A stretch of 64,000 nt of DNA from Arthonia radiata (GCA_002989075.1 PSQN01000006.1:310001-374000); one strand, 5' to 3'; shown: positions 47,841 to 59,099, counted from the first letter of the stretch. Made by a program: numbers and translations. Notes: generated by a model from the sequence alone, not told the origin.

Positions 47841-49023
47841 CTACAACTTACTCTTCGCCACCCCGCCCATCTCAACCACCAACTTCCCAAATTGACTCCC
47901 CCGTTTCATCTCCTCATACAACCCCTCAATCCCCTCCAAATTCTCCAACCCCCCCTTGCTCACCCGACTCACCACAGGCCTCAACCCTCGCTCCCCCACA
48001 AACTTCACCATCTCTCCAAACTCCTTCCGACTTCCCATCGTAGATCCCCGTAACTCCACATTCTTCAACACAGCCGGCATGCTCCACCCCATCTTCGGCG
48101 CCGTCGTCATGCCGTACTGGCTGATGATGCCGCCATCTTTCAGTAACCTTGTTCCTGCTGCGACCACCTCACCGCCTGCCCCGTCCACGATCGCATCGAG
48201 ATACGGCCGGTCCCTCGGTAACGAAGATTTTAGTTCCTTCGCCCAATCCTTGTTCTTGTAGTTCACCCCGCCTGCTGCGCCCATTTCTTTCGCTCTGTCA
48301 ATCTTCTCGGACGAGCCGGAGGACACCCATACGTTCGCACCGGCCTGCACCGCGAATAATAACGCCATGATCGCCACGCCCCCGCCTATCCCGGTCACGA
48401 GCACGTTCTTGCCCCGCGACACCTCGGCCTTCACCATCGTCGCGCGCCACGCCGTCAACCCCGCGAGCGGTAAAGCAGCAGCCTCCGCGTCGGTCAGGTG
48501 CTCCGGCGCGAGTTCCAGCTCTGACGCATCGATCGTGAGTTCGGTGCACGCCGTGCCAAGGGGATTCACGGACGTGCCGCCGAGGATCTTGTAGCCTGTG
48601 GGACTCTCCGGGCCGGTGGGCGAGGACGCCCAGCCGGTGCCGGGGTTGAGGATGACTCTCTTCCCGTTTAGTTTTTTTGCTTCGGGGGAGGAACCGGTGG
48701 TTGTGACGAGCTGTTTGACGTTAGCTTCGGGTCTGCAGACTGGGGTTGTTCGGGGCGGGCATATTCGTAGCCAGGGTGTTGTGGGAGAGTCGAGGAGGGG
48801 TACTCACGCCTACGCCGTCTGCCAGTTGTGGAGTCTCGAAGGAGACGTTGGGGTAGAGGGCTTGGCGGATGAAGAGGTCGCGGTGGTTGAGGGCGCAGGC
48901 GGTGATTGTGAGGGTGACTTGAGTTTCGGTTGGTGGGGTGGAGGGGATGGGGGTGAGGGCGAGGGGGTAGTAGACTTGACCGGGTTTACCGGGGGTGTGG
49001 CGGATTGTGAGGGCTGTGGGCAT
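47841..49023 (-). CDS. MDR-superfamily alcohol dehydrogenase/quinone oxidoreductase
   Basis: Two exons, 49023-48808 and 48710-47841, give 361 aa. The intron has GTGAGT and GCTAACGTCAAACAG. The N-terminal GroES-like domain has LNHRDLFIRQALYPNV, and the NAD(P)-binding fold has VLVTGIGGGVAIMALLF. Further on come GAAGGVNYKNKDW, DAIVDGAGG and a QFGKLVVEM ending, as in fungal zinc-type MDR enzymes. Catalytic zinc ligands are not evident, suggesting the zinc-free quinone-reductase subgroup. The substrate is unknown. Confidence 0.85.
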
Positions 49024-49338
49024 TGTGGTGGTGGTTCGGCGATGCGGAGTGTGATGGCGGTGGGGTGGGGGCAGTAAGAAGAGCTGCGGGAGGCTTGAGG
49101 GGTGGGAGGGAATGGCACTTCTGAAGAATAGAGAATGGATTGTATAACGTCGTCCAAATGTGAAAGCTCCTACTCTTGCTCTCATCTGAACGCCGAACCC
49201 ATTGACGCTAGCCCCCGCATGACGTCTCAACCTCGGATGAAAAGTGAAATAGCTTCTTTGGGAAATTTATCAACATGGCTGCGGCTCCCAACTTGATATT
49301 TGGTATTTACATTCGTCTCGAGTCCAAGTATGCGGCAC
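49024..49338. other. Intergenic
   Basis: 315 bp between the MDR gene start and the hydrolase stop, both on the minus strand. It should contain the MDR promoter. No gene is seen. Confidence 0.35.
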
Positions 49339-50280
49339 CTAAGTAAGTTCTAAATGATCTAGGACCCATTTCACTCTATCAACAACAATGTCCGGTTGAG
49401 TCAGCTGGACAAAATGACCACTCTCACTTCCAAATACTAGCTTGCTCTTCGTTGAGAGCTTCAGGAATTCCTTCATCAGACCTTCATTCTTCTCATCAGC
49501 CGTGTTGATCATCTCTCTGACATGGCTCCTCTGCTCCTCGGTCCCATTTCCTCTCTCGATGCCTGCCCTATACAGCGCACTCCAATCCCTACTCCGCGTG
49601 CCTCCAATCACACAAACAGGCCTGTCTCCAAGTAGCGGCTGCCTCTTCTCCAGCCCCTTCTTCCGCAGCGTTTCAAAACTCGGCCCATACTCAGACTCCT
49701 CTTTGCGTTCTATAGCCCAGTACTTGTCCGTCGACTCATCACGCCTGAACGCAGCCCACTCGTCCGGCGTCAACTTATGCTCCGCCTCGATACCAGTGCC
49801 CGAGTATTGCTCGACGTCTTTGGAAATGGCTTGGAGATCGGGATGGTTCACGTCCAGCACCAGGGGCGCGGTCTCGTGGTTGGCGTCGACGAGCACCAAC
49901 CCAGCGATATGCGGGCCATTTCCCGTGAGGGCGATAAACTCGTTGACGAGCACGCCGGCCCAGGAGTGCCCCACAATCACGAGCGGGTTGGAGATGGGGG
50001 CCTTCTGGATCAAGAGCGAGAGTTCGTGCGCGACATTCTCGGCCGTGGGCGCGAGCGGCGAGAGCTCCGAGTTACTGAAGCCGGAACGGTCGTACGTGTA
50101 GCTGCGCAGCGACAAAGACGAGAGCTGCCGGACCACGGCGGACCAGACGAGACTGGAGCTTGCGACGCCGGAGACGAATAAGATGACTGGGTCTCGGGGG
50201 CCGCTGGGTTCCGGGCCATGGGTGTAGAGGGCGAGAGAATGAGTGCCAATGTTAACGAGGGTGGGGCTTGGGGATGACAT
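49339..50280 (-). CDS. Alpha/beta-hydrolase fold protein
   Basis: A single exon of 313 aa from the ATG at 50280. An upstream in-frame ATG would add 67 residues of unconserved sequence, so I prefer the inner start (MSSPSPTLVNIG). Core features are VILFVSGVASSS (oxyanion strand), YDRSGFSNSE, the nucleophile elbow GHSWAG (Ser near 106) with LVLVDANHE after it, and SGHFVQLTQPD carrying the catalytic histidine. This is a typical serine hydrolase or esterase fold. Substrate and location are unknown; no signal peptide is visible. Confidence 0.82.
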   Translation of the reverse strand: MSSPSPTLVNIGTHSLALYTHGPEPSGPRDPVILFVSGVASSSLVWSAVVRQLSSLSLRSYTYDRSGFSNSELSPLAPTAENVAHELSLLIQKAPISNPLVIVGHSWAGVLVNEFIALTGNGPHIAGLVLVDANHETAPLVLDVNHPDLQAISKDVEQYSGTGIEAEHKLTPDEWAAFRRDESTDKYWAIERKEESEYGPSFETLRKKGLEKRQPLLGDRPVCVIGGTRSRDWSALYRAGIERGNGTEEQRSHVREMINTADEKNEGLMKEFLKLSTKSKLVFGSESGHFVQLTQPDIVVDRVKWVLDHLELT

Positions 50281-50433
50281 TGTAGGGCGGTGAGCTTGAA
50301 AACTTTCGACGCTCGTGCAGCATCGATGGGGTGATTTATGACACTCGAGTCGGATGGAGTTGAGTCCCTCCACAATCCAACACAATCGCACACTGCGTCC
50401 TAATCCGGCGATGGCGTGATGGAGTGCCGGCGC

Positions 50434-50442
50434 TACGGAGTA
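50434..50442. repeat. TACGGAGTA 9-mer copy
   Basis: An exact copy, in the sequence upstream of the alpha/beta-hydrolase gene; see the copy at 17356. Confidence 0.5.
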
Positions 50443-50607
50443 AAGGCTGGGGTAACCGCGGATGTCAGCATTTAGCGCCATCTGGGGTACACCGCTCTGA
50501 CTAGCGCTGCCGCCGGATGTGCCGTTAGCGTCGCCGCTCGCAAATATATCCTGGAATCATCGCCGCCCGCTACCTAACCATGCAATTGATCCTCAAGCGG
50601 GCCACAC

Positions 50608-50616
50608 TACGGAGTA
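50608..50616. repeat. TACGGAGTA 9-mer copy
   Basis: An exact copy 174 bp from the previous one, in the same orientation. Confidence 0.5.
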
Positions 50617-51671
50617 ATTACCAGCTGAAGTACATTGCTCGCGGGAGGACATACCGAGCTGTACCCCTCTCGAGGGGGACTAATCTCGTATTTCAGTGCG
50701 GTGGTGCACATTGGCTTACGTACGCAAATCCTTGCCCAAGGGTCTGACGGTGCTGACACTTGCTCGAAAGCTGTCCCGTTCAATTGTCTCTGCTCCCAGC
50801 AGGCGGCATCGTAAACCATGATCCTTGCTAGGTCGTCGCACACGTTGTCTCAATAAGCAGTCAAGGTGTGTATGTCTTCCAGTGGTGGTGGAAACCCCAA
50901 ACAACAATGAATGTGTTACGGCGCCTAGAGTTTATGGTGGCTCGATGAGCAAACCTTAATGGTAACGCGAACCATCTGCCCACATGGAATCGGGCTTGGA
51001 TCCGCAAAGTTGTTCGTCGACTACAATCAATTCTCCGGTCACGGTCACTATCCCAGGTAGGTTAATGGGTACCTGCGTAGAGTGCCGGGGATGGTCCGGT
51101 CAGCCTTTGGGTCGGTAAGCTTACCATGGCAAATGGTCGGTCTACCAAGGCTCCAGAAGGGCGTGGTAATCAGTCAGGGCCTGTCTGACCCTGACTACAT
51201 TTTAATACCTACTAGCCGTACTGAGTATTGGGTGGGCATGTACTGCAGGATCATCTCTGGGGCGGGAGGGTGGGATACTATATTAGGCAATCCTTGGCAC
51301 ATACGGAGCTAGCTGATATTTACCCTAGTTACCGGTAACTATGCAACATTTGGGGTCCATGATGGCTAAAGGCTAAAATCTGTGGTTACCGCACCAGACG
51401 GAGTAGTGCATCCTCCACACTGCCTGCATGAGCCGCTTGATTCAAACTGTCGGGACGGCTGATGATGACAATGCCACCACAGTCGGCGCTGAGTCGAAGC
51501 AATCAGTTTGGGCCTGCGGGCTGATCAGACGGGGCCCAATAACTTACCACGCTTACCTGGCGTAATCTCGCCTGATCCACCTGCTCCACCAGATGCTCCA
51601 CCATCCGTCGAATTTGGCCCTGATATTACATAATTTCTATGATATCTGACACCATGTTGATCTGAGCTGGT

Positions 51672-51713
51672 CCGGATGCGGTCCCTGAGGCGAACTGACC
51701 CGGATGCGGTCCC
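51672..51713. repeat. 14-bp direct repeat, CCGGATGCGGTCCC twice
   Basis: Copies lie at 51672-51685 and 51700-51713, a 28-bp period, about 150-180 bp before the zinc-cluster regulator start. Each contains CGG, the half-site of many Zn2Cys6 factors, so an (auto)regulatory site is possible. Confidence 0.5.
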
Positions 51714-51855
51714 AAGGCAGACAGATCCGCCCGAGGTTTGACATGAACTGTTCCTCCGGACTCTCCCATCTAATTCGTCACAAATACTGTGTAAAAAGTT
51801 TTGCAAAATGTTCACCAGCAATTCGCGTTGCACCACACCCTTCGGTTAGCGTAGC

Positions 51856-53988
51856 TATGAGTAAGTTCAGTACATGCACAAGCCAATTGTATGGGTGTAA
51901 GTGTTGAGCCCAATGCTGATATTCTATGGGCATCAGGTGGTAGAAGCAACCATGGCTGCTGGACCTGTCGCGTCCGAAAGAAAAAATGAGACGAGACTCG
52001 CCCATCATGCACCAGTTGCACGTCTCTTGCAATTGACTGCAGCGGATATGGACCAAAGCCTCACTGGATGGACAGGGGACCCTTGCAGAGAGCAGAGGCT
52101 CGCAGACTGAAAGATACCATTTCTCAGTTCAAGTCGAGAACACGACAGCAGGAAGACGTGCAACTGGAGACAGACACCCTGGGAGCTGAGAGTAGCGCTC
52201 TGTTGACGCCTTCCCTTTCAGATCCAACACTAGAAGCCCATTTGCAGAGTTCGCTCACGCCCCAGGACAATCTTCTGTCGCCCAGCGGAGCAAGGGATTT
52301 GTACACCTCTGGCGACCCTATATGGAGTCCACCATTGCACAGCGCTACTTTACCCATGGAGTCCTTCTACGATCAATCAGTCGGCATGCCCACGTATCAT
52401 CAGGGCTGCTCCGAAGACCGTCAGGTATTGCCAAAGAGCTTCTCCGTTGCCGAAGAGACACGCACGCATGATACCACTAATGTCGTAGGGCAAGATGGCC
52501 GGCCCGAAGCAGACATAGAGGCTATGATTTTAATGCGTCAGCTCACGTTGGACACATTCCATCATAGCAATGGCTCATCAGCCTCGTTCGGATATAACAA
52601 TGAAGCAGAGCTGTCGCTTCTCACCCCCGAAAGCTCATCCCCAGGGTTCGCATATAATGACTTCCAAGCAGCCGGACCAGGCGACCCGATCTTGGGTGGA
52701 CATGAGGAGGACACCTTGTTCATGCATTACTTTGATCATATTTTCTACGTCCACTGCCCTTTCTATCTTCCCACAAAACAACGTGGGAGAGGCTGGCTGT
52801 TCTCTATCCTGAGACGTAACAAATCAGCCTACTATGCGGCGCTTGCTTTGAGCGAGCGTCATCAGTCGGCACCCTCCCAGCAGAACAGCTCTCATATCAT
52901 GAGGATAAGAGGGCGACACTACGATCTAGCTCTCCGCGAGCTGCAAGCGAGCCTGGTGCAATCCTCCATGTGGAGTGGAAAACTCGGTCTGGCCCAGAAA
53001 ATCGAACTCCTTACTTCCATTCTCCACCTCCTGTTCCACGAAGTAAGCTTGCTACATCCCAGTACCCACTTCACCGCTAAATGTCTGATAAATAGATCTC
53101 TAATGGCGGCAAAGACAACTGGCAGATGCATCTAAGAGCAGCAACAGTCCTCATCTCATCGCTTGCGCAAGCACAAAAAGCGTCACTCACAGCGACGGAG
53201 GACCACACGAAAGAACACCAGGATAAGGTAACTTCGCCTTCTGAAGAAAACATAGCAATTGAATTCTACTCGGCTTTTTTATCTTCCTCGATATCATCTC
53301 TTGTGGTTCGACTCGCTCAAGCCCGTTCTTGGCAGTGAACCACAAGCTCATGCTGGAGATGGGTGGGATCGACCTGGCCAGCCTAACAGGCTGCAGTAAC
53401 TGGGCCATGGTCGCTATTTTCGACATCTCCGCACTGGACAGATGGAGAGAGGAAGAGACGAGAGCCCAGATGTTAAGTCTAATCGAGTTTACCAATCGCG
53501 GTCGTCGAATTGAGGCGCGCCTGCGGACCAGACTGGCTGACCTCGAGACGGGAAGTTCGAGGAGGGCTTCACGTAGCGCTCACCTGAAGACGCCGACAGA
53601 CTCGGAGAACATCGAGATCACGAGAATCTTTGCGCTCTCAGCCATCACCTACCTCCATGTCGTCATCTCCGGGGCCCATCCTGAGATTCCAGACATTAGG
53701 GAAAGTGTCTCAAAAACGACAGACTGTCTGCACAGCCTATCAGACCCGACGTTGCTACGAAATGTGGTCTGGCCATTCTGTGTCTCTGGATGCTTAGCCG
53801 TTAATGAACAACAAGACTCTTTCCGCGAGCTCATGTCTTCTTTACACGCCACGCAGTCAGCATCTGGGACGTGTTTGGAGGCCTTTGAGATTATGAAAGA
53901 ATGCTGGCAGTTGAGGAAGGCCGGGTCGTGCGGTGATGACTGGGCAAGTATCATGAGAAAGCGGGGGCAGTATGTTCTACTTGGATGA
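51856..53988 (+). pseudogene. Zn2Cys6 transcription factor, interrupted
   Basis: A first exon 51856-51895 (MSKFSTCTSQLYG) joins across GTAAGT..GCATCAG to a Zn2Cys6 domain: GCWTCRVRKKK, then DETRPSCTSCTSLAIDC. The spacing C-x2-C-x6-[stop]-x6-C-x2-C-x6-C is exact, with TGA at 51987-51989 in place of the third cysteine. After GYGPKPHWMD come a polar linker and a fungal regulator domain (EEDTLFMHYFDHIFYVHCPF, AALALSERH). An intron at 53043-53095 then gives SNGGKDNWQMHLRAAT. Near a run of six T (53275-53280) the frame shifts from IAIEFYSAF to IFLDIISCG. The C-terminal part (TGCSNWAM to 53988) is open. It is next to the NRPS/monooxygenase/transporter genes and may be their former pathway regulator. 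Confidence 0.75.
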
Positions 53989-54254
53989 GCAGTTCTAGAG
54001 CGAAGATGATCAGTCGACTCTTCGTCATCCTCGCCTACCTCAAGCATTGTCTGAATCAAATCTAAAAGTGTTATTCGGTGACTCGGAGTTCGGCACGCCA
54101 GTGCTCATCAGGACGAACAGCAGCCTCGACTGTCCGCGATGTTGCAGCTGGATCGGCACAGTTTGAGTGACTATGTGTCCCTGGAAATGGGTTTAGATGG
54201 ATTTAGATGTTGGTAAAGGCAGGTCCGTTGGCCTAAGAGATGTCGTTCGCGATT
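53989..54254. other. Convergent intergenic spacer
   Basis: 266 bp between the 3' ends of the regulator and the monooxygenase. Nothing else is seen. Confidence 0.4.
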
Positions 54255-56114
54255 TTATACGAGAGGGATCAATCTTCGCATCAGATACCCTCCGACAATA
54301 GCACTCGTGCCGAGGACTGCAATAGTCATGAAGGAAAGCTTCTCCAGGACTCCACCCTCTTCCACCACTCTGCCAACCTTGTACGATGGTCGCTTTTGAA
54401 CAATGCTCTTGAAAGACCCCTCCGGCTCATAGTCCTCATAATCCACTCGCTCCATCAGCTGCTGGTACTCCAGTACCATACCTGGCCAAAGGTTGGTGAT
54501 CCGCCCCGACTCAGTCTTATACCAGTTATTGCATTGGGGGTCGCTTGCGGCGAAATCTTTCAATCGATCTTGCAGCTTCGCATTGTACTCTTCGATTTTC
54601 TCTGGACGTGGTCTCAGGCTAAGTGCCTCTCCCTGCTTTCGGGCTTCAAGCACCGGTTTGATCAAGCCGTTGATGTATCTGCTTTGGGCCTCGATCATCA
54701 AGATGAAGCTGTTATGAAGTAAGGTAGTGTTGGGTCCCATCATCATCCCAAAATTCGGCATGTCGTCCGCGCAAGTTCCGAGGTATGTCTGAGCGCCGTC
54801 TTCCCACATATCTTGCAGAGCGCGACCGTTCCGGCCGTATATCTTCATTGGATGCAGGAAGTCGTTGGCTCGAAAGCCAGTTGCATAGACGATGAGATCG
54901 TAGGAAGATTCCGCGTCCTCTGGCTGTCCATCTGTGCCGGCAACACGCACCGTGTGCTCGTTGATACTGTGGATGGCCCTATCCTCAAGCTCGACGTTGG
55001 GAAGAGCCAAGGCGGGGTAGAAGAAGTCCGAGACAACCACCCTCTTGCAACCAAGCGGATACTTGGGCGTCAACTTCTCCCATAAGTCAGGTCGATCGGG
55101 TAGTTGCGCGTTCATCATGTCCAGTACTACTTGTGTCAATTTCGTGTGTTCCTCATGGTCAGCAAAGTTATTGGAAAAGTACTCCGTTTCGTTGGCGTCC
55201 ACATATCGTCTGCGCCAGTACCGCTGCCAAAAAGGAAAATAGCGGTAGATGGTTTTTCTCAAATGGGAGATTTTGTAGTCGCCGCGAGGTGCGATCCAAT
55301 GGGGTGATCTTTGGAGAACTGATACCTTTTTCGCCACCTTTGCGACCTCTGGCACGATCTGGACTGCACTACAACCTGGTTGCAAGGAAACGGTCAGTTC
55401 CGCGACAAACGGATCGCTGCTACTGCAAACATACCACTGCCGATAACGGCGACTCTTTTGTCCTTCAAGTCGTATGTCCAATCCCATCTGGCACTGTGCA
55501 TGGTCTTCCCTGCAAACGTATACATGCCCTCGATTTCTGGCCATTTAGGTTGACTGAGCTGACCCACAGCGCTGACGAGGAAATCGCTACCAAGCGTGTA
55601 GCTGGCGTTCGTCTCTGCATCTCTGCTGCCCTTGGCAACTATGACGCTTGTCTTCCACTTCTTGAGCTCGTCATCCCAAGTGGCTTCTTCAGCAGTGGAG
55701 CAAAATCGGATGTGCTCGTAGAGATTGTATTCTTGCGCCACGCGGATCAGATAAGAACGGATCTCTTTCTGGCCTGGGAAATCCCGGCTCCAATGGCTGT
55801 TTGGGGCGAAGCTGAAGCTGTAGACAATGGACTGCAGGTCGACCGCACAGCCAGGGTACGTGTTATCGTGCCTGGGACGTGTTGGTTGACACGTTGAGTG
55901 CTATAATATGAGGGTGATTGGTAGTGACTTACCATGTACCACCGACCCCAGTGGACCGCTCCAAGATGGCGAAATCCCTGCAATTGTTGCGTCTGATCAA
56001 ATCGATGGCAATGCACATGCCTCCGATGCCGGCTCCGATGATGACCACGGAGGTGTTTGTGTAGCTTTGCCCACTGATTATCGAATCCTCCGGCCATGAT
56101 CTTTCATGCGCCAT
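54255..56114 (-). CDS. Flavin-dependent monooxygenase, Baeyer-Villiger type
   Basis: Three exons, 56114-55933, 55871-55435 and 55375-54255, give 579 aa. Both joins restore motifs (..GGTW/HDNTYPGCAVD.. and ..VIGSG/CSAVQIV..). The FAD-binding Rossmann motif is VVIIGAGIGGMCIAI, and the NADPH one is VAVIGSGCSAVQI. Between them FAGKTMHSARWDW fits the type I Baeyer-Villiger fingerprint FxGxxxHxxxW. ATGFRANDF marks the C-terminal part. The extreme C-terminus is hydrophobic (FMTIAVLGTSAIVGGYLM), perhaps a membrane anchor. Such enzymes insert oxygen into ketones or oxidise heteroatoms. Divergent pairing with the POT gene suggests shared control, so a tailoring role in the NRPS pathway is likely (inference). 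Confidence 0.88.
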
Positions 56115-57052
56115 GTTCGCTTTACGGTCGATCCTCGGCTATCAAGTGTGAATCTTGACAGTTCTTTCGTTTGCTTGAAAAGGCGTCGTATTACTACTTG
56201 TCATATAAGGGATGATGGTACAGTCAGCGCGCCGCTGAGATGTGTAGGTGGCCAGAGCCAATATACGAAAGATCACGCATCCAGCACGCCGCTATGATTC
56301 ATATCTGGACCTCATCGTAGGGGCTGATCCCAATCGTATCTACAAGGGACTCTCGACGGCTCGCCAAGAGCTACTACATCTGTGCTCAGACATCGAGCTC
56401 AGCGGCAGCCCTATTTGCTGAACAGCGGCAACGCTAGAAGCATTCGCATTCAAGAGCTGGCATATGTCAGCGATTGAGCAGCTCTTGCGAGCGTGGTGCG
56501 AAGCAGAATAATAGCTGACAAAGCCTTGGGCTATCTTATATAGTGTCATGGTGCAACATTTTTAATGGGTATCATGAGCACGTCGTTTCGTAAAGGGGTA
56601 TTGTCGAGCTGGTGTACGGCGTTCTGATCGTTGGCATTATGGCACGTGCGCTCAATCACGTGACTTACCCGATGTGGTTTTAGCTCTGCCGCCCGTCTTC
56701 AAAACCTATCACCCACCAGCTAGGATTGAATCCCGGCGGCAACGCTAATAAATTTTAACTCTTGCATGCTGCTTACTCTGATCGACGGCGCCGGCAGTAT
56801 GGCCTCTTTCGACGGCGTCACGGCGACGGAGCACTTTGCAGGGCCAATGGGTCGTTTTTTCTCCCAACCTTCTTGGTTTGTGTGGTCGCATCACACAGTC
56901 GCTGGTATATATCCAGCTTGCATTAAAGCTGCTGCTCCTTGCCGACCATCTATTGGATTGGACAGTGCTCATCCAAACACATGGTGGCAGAAAGTCGACC
57001 AGCTGCTCTTTGACCGATACACTGGCATCGAGTCTCTGTGATACCCAACATC
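56115..57052. promoter_or_regulatory. Divergent promoter monooxygenase/POT transporter
   Basis: 938 bp between two divergent start codons, with two CACGTG boxes (56643-56662). Short open frames here show no family features. Confidence 0.5.
56643..56663. promoter_or_regulatory. Twin CACGTG E-boxes
   Basis: CACGTG at 56643-56648 and TCACGTGA at 56656-56663, 14 bp apart start to start, so on nearly the same face of the helix. CACGTG is the classical bHLH (Cbf1/Pho4/SREBP-like) site. They lie about 390 bp before the POT start and 530 bp before the monooxygenase start. Confidence 0.55.
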
Positions 57053-59099
57053 ATGGCGGAAAAATCAGAGATCACAAGCCATGAGAGCTCAGCCGCTCGC
57101 GACCCTCCTGCTCCAGCTGTGAAAATAGCACCCGAGATGGCAGCTCGTGAGAGCCCAGGCGACGCCTCTTCTCTCGCCGAAAACAAGGAGCTGGATTCTT
57201 CACGGGAGGAATCGGCGAAGTCAAGCGAGAAAGGTCTACCAGCTGTGAGGGGCCACGTCCCATACCGTGTATGGCTCGCACAATGCCTGATTCTCTTGGA
57301 GAGAGCGGCATTCTACGGCGCCAGCCAGCCCTTTCGTGTGTTTCCCTCTGTCACTGGACATATATGGGTATAGTCTGACAAGACTTGCAGAAAATTACCT
57401 TCAGCTTCCTCGAGAAGACTCCCTTCGCCCAGGGGCACTCGGCTTGGGGCAGTCGAGAGCAATATTGATAATTTATGTTTGGCTCATATATAGCTACACT
57501 ATACCTCTGGCAGGGGGACTTGTAGCTGACTGCTGGCTTGGCCGTCGTAAGACAATCCAGATTGGATACATGTATGATCTAATCAACCCCTACAAAACAC
57601 GCACCGTCCAAAGAAGAAGGCTAACTTTTGTATTCAGCTTCTATACCCTGGGACTAGGTGTCGTAACTGCCACTGATTTCTCGCAACGGACGTACGGGAC
57701 AGGTGGCCTCCCGGGCTTCATACTGGGCTTGCTTTTTTGGGGTGCCGGCGCAGCAGCAGTGAAACCGAATATGCTAGTATTCATAAGTACTTGATGCGGA
57801 CGCCATCTCCGAGATTTACAAAGCGCTGACTATGGACAGTCGACCAGCTGCCTGAAGAAGAAGCCAAGGTTAAGGTTCTGAAGATTGGGAAATCGGTTGT
57901 GACGAGCCGTGAACTCACAATACAGTATATATACAGCTCGAATTACTGGTACGCTGTCTTTGTATTCGGGCCAGGCAACGCTCAGCTGACAAATCGTTAA
58001 ACAGGATGACCAACTTGGGCAGTTTGGCTGGAATCATAACAACATTAGTTGAAAAGCATGCTGGCTTTGGATATGCCTTCTTGATCTGTCTTTGCTTGAT
58101 TTTTGCTGCTACAGTACTGTTCCAAGTTGGATACATGCATTTCAGTAAGCAATTCATTGTGCTCTAATAGCCGCAATCACTTTGAAGCTGACGAGTTCTC
58201 AGTAACGGCACCCCCGGCAGGAAATGTCCTTACGTCTGTTTTCAAAACGTTACGACGCCGACAAGCCGCACGCCTTCGCAAGCCCAACCAGACAGGAGAG
58301 GCAAGACCATCATCTGCTCAGCAAGATGGTTCTGCGAATGTGTCTAAAGATGAGGTCTTGATGGCTGAAATGAAGTCCGCTCTTCGAGCTTCCCTGGTAT
58401 TGTAAGATGATCCTGGCGTCTGATCGTATCTACTCGATGGTATTATATTCAAAACAGCTAACTTCCTTCGGCAGCCTCCCCTTTCCCGCTCTCATGCTAT
58501 CCATCAACATCATGGACAGTGGACTCGTGGCGCAAGCAGGCTCGATGCAGACCCACGGCCTCCCCAACGACATCATGTACAATCTCAACCCCATCTCAGT
58601 CATGATCATCTTGCCCATTTTACAAGGCTGGCTCTACCCCTTCTTGACCAAGAGAAAGATCAACTTCACGCTCCAGCATCGTATTGGCGTGGGCGTTTTC
58701 TGCGCCGCGCTGGCCATGGGTTATTCAGCAGGGATCCAACACCTCATATACATCAGTCGACCATGCTATGACCATCCATTGGAGTGCCTGACCGGGAAGA
58801 TACCGAATGAAGTCAACGTTGGGATCCAAACGCCGACGTACATCTTCATCGCGTTCGCAGAAATCCTGGCGATCGTGTCGGCGACTAATCTTGCGTACAC
58901 GCAGGCGCCGGCGAGTATGAAGTCGATCGTGCAGGCGATCCTCATGTTCTTCAATGCTCTGGGCGCCGTCATGGGTGTCGGTGTGTCATTCGCTGCCACG
59001 GATCCCAATATGGTCATTGTGTATGGATCGATAACAGGGCTGTTGGTTGTTGTCACCGTGGCGTTTGAATTGGTGATTGTACGTAAATTCTTCGGCTGA
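57053..59099 (+). CDS. POT/PTR2-family proton-coupled oligopeptide transporter
   Basis: Seven exons are read: 57053-57335, 57391-57571, 57638-57786, 57840-57948, 58005-58144, 58203-58401 and 58475-59099, giving 561 aa. Every join restores family sequence (ERAAFYGASQPF/QNYLQ; QIGYI/FYTLG; KPNMLVFI/IDQLPEEE; SSNYW/MTNLGSLAG; APPAGNVL; LVF/LPFPALML). I chose ATG 57053 because its context is better than that of ATG 57038. A disordered N-terminus of about 60 residues precedes 12 expected membrane segments. ERAAFYG is the ExxERFxYY-like helix 1 motif of the family, although shortened, and LVAQAGSMQTHGLPNDI is typical of fungal PTR2. It probably moves di-/tripeptides or a peptide product of the cluster. 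Confidence 0.88.

Larger units (their letters stand above)
50281..51855. other. Long intergenic region, boundary between core genes and metabolite cluster
   Basis: About 1.6 kb with no gene I can support. It holds two exact TACGGAGTA copies (50434 and 50608) and a 14-bp direct repeat (51672-51713). Long frames on the minus strand here are low-quality, Gly/Ser-rich translations. Confidence 0.45.

Noticed and set aside
49442-50101. 219-codon plus-strand frame over the alpha/beta hydrolase
   Set aside because: Antisense to the catalytic exon, with no motif of its own.
50281-50481. Longer start for the alpha/beta hydrolase (67 extra residues)
   Set aside because: The added sequence lacks conservation features or a targeting signal, and the inner ATG begins at the fold.
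51987-51989. TGA read as selenocysteine in the zinc-cluster domain
   Set aside because: Ascomycetes are not known to have selenocysteine machinery, I saw no supporting RNA element, and a second lesion lies in the same gene.
55133-55897. 254-codon plus-strand frame over the monooxygenase
   Set aside because: Antisense to conserved FAD/NADPH motifs and crosses an intron of the real gene.
56722-56745. tRNA-like B-box (GGATTGAATCC) near 56.7 kb
   Set aside because: No matching A-box, cloverleaf stems or acceptor pairing could be found around it.
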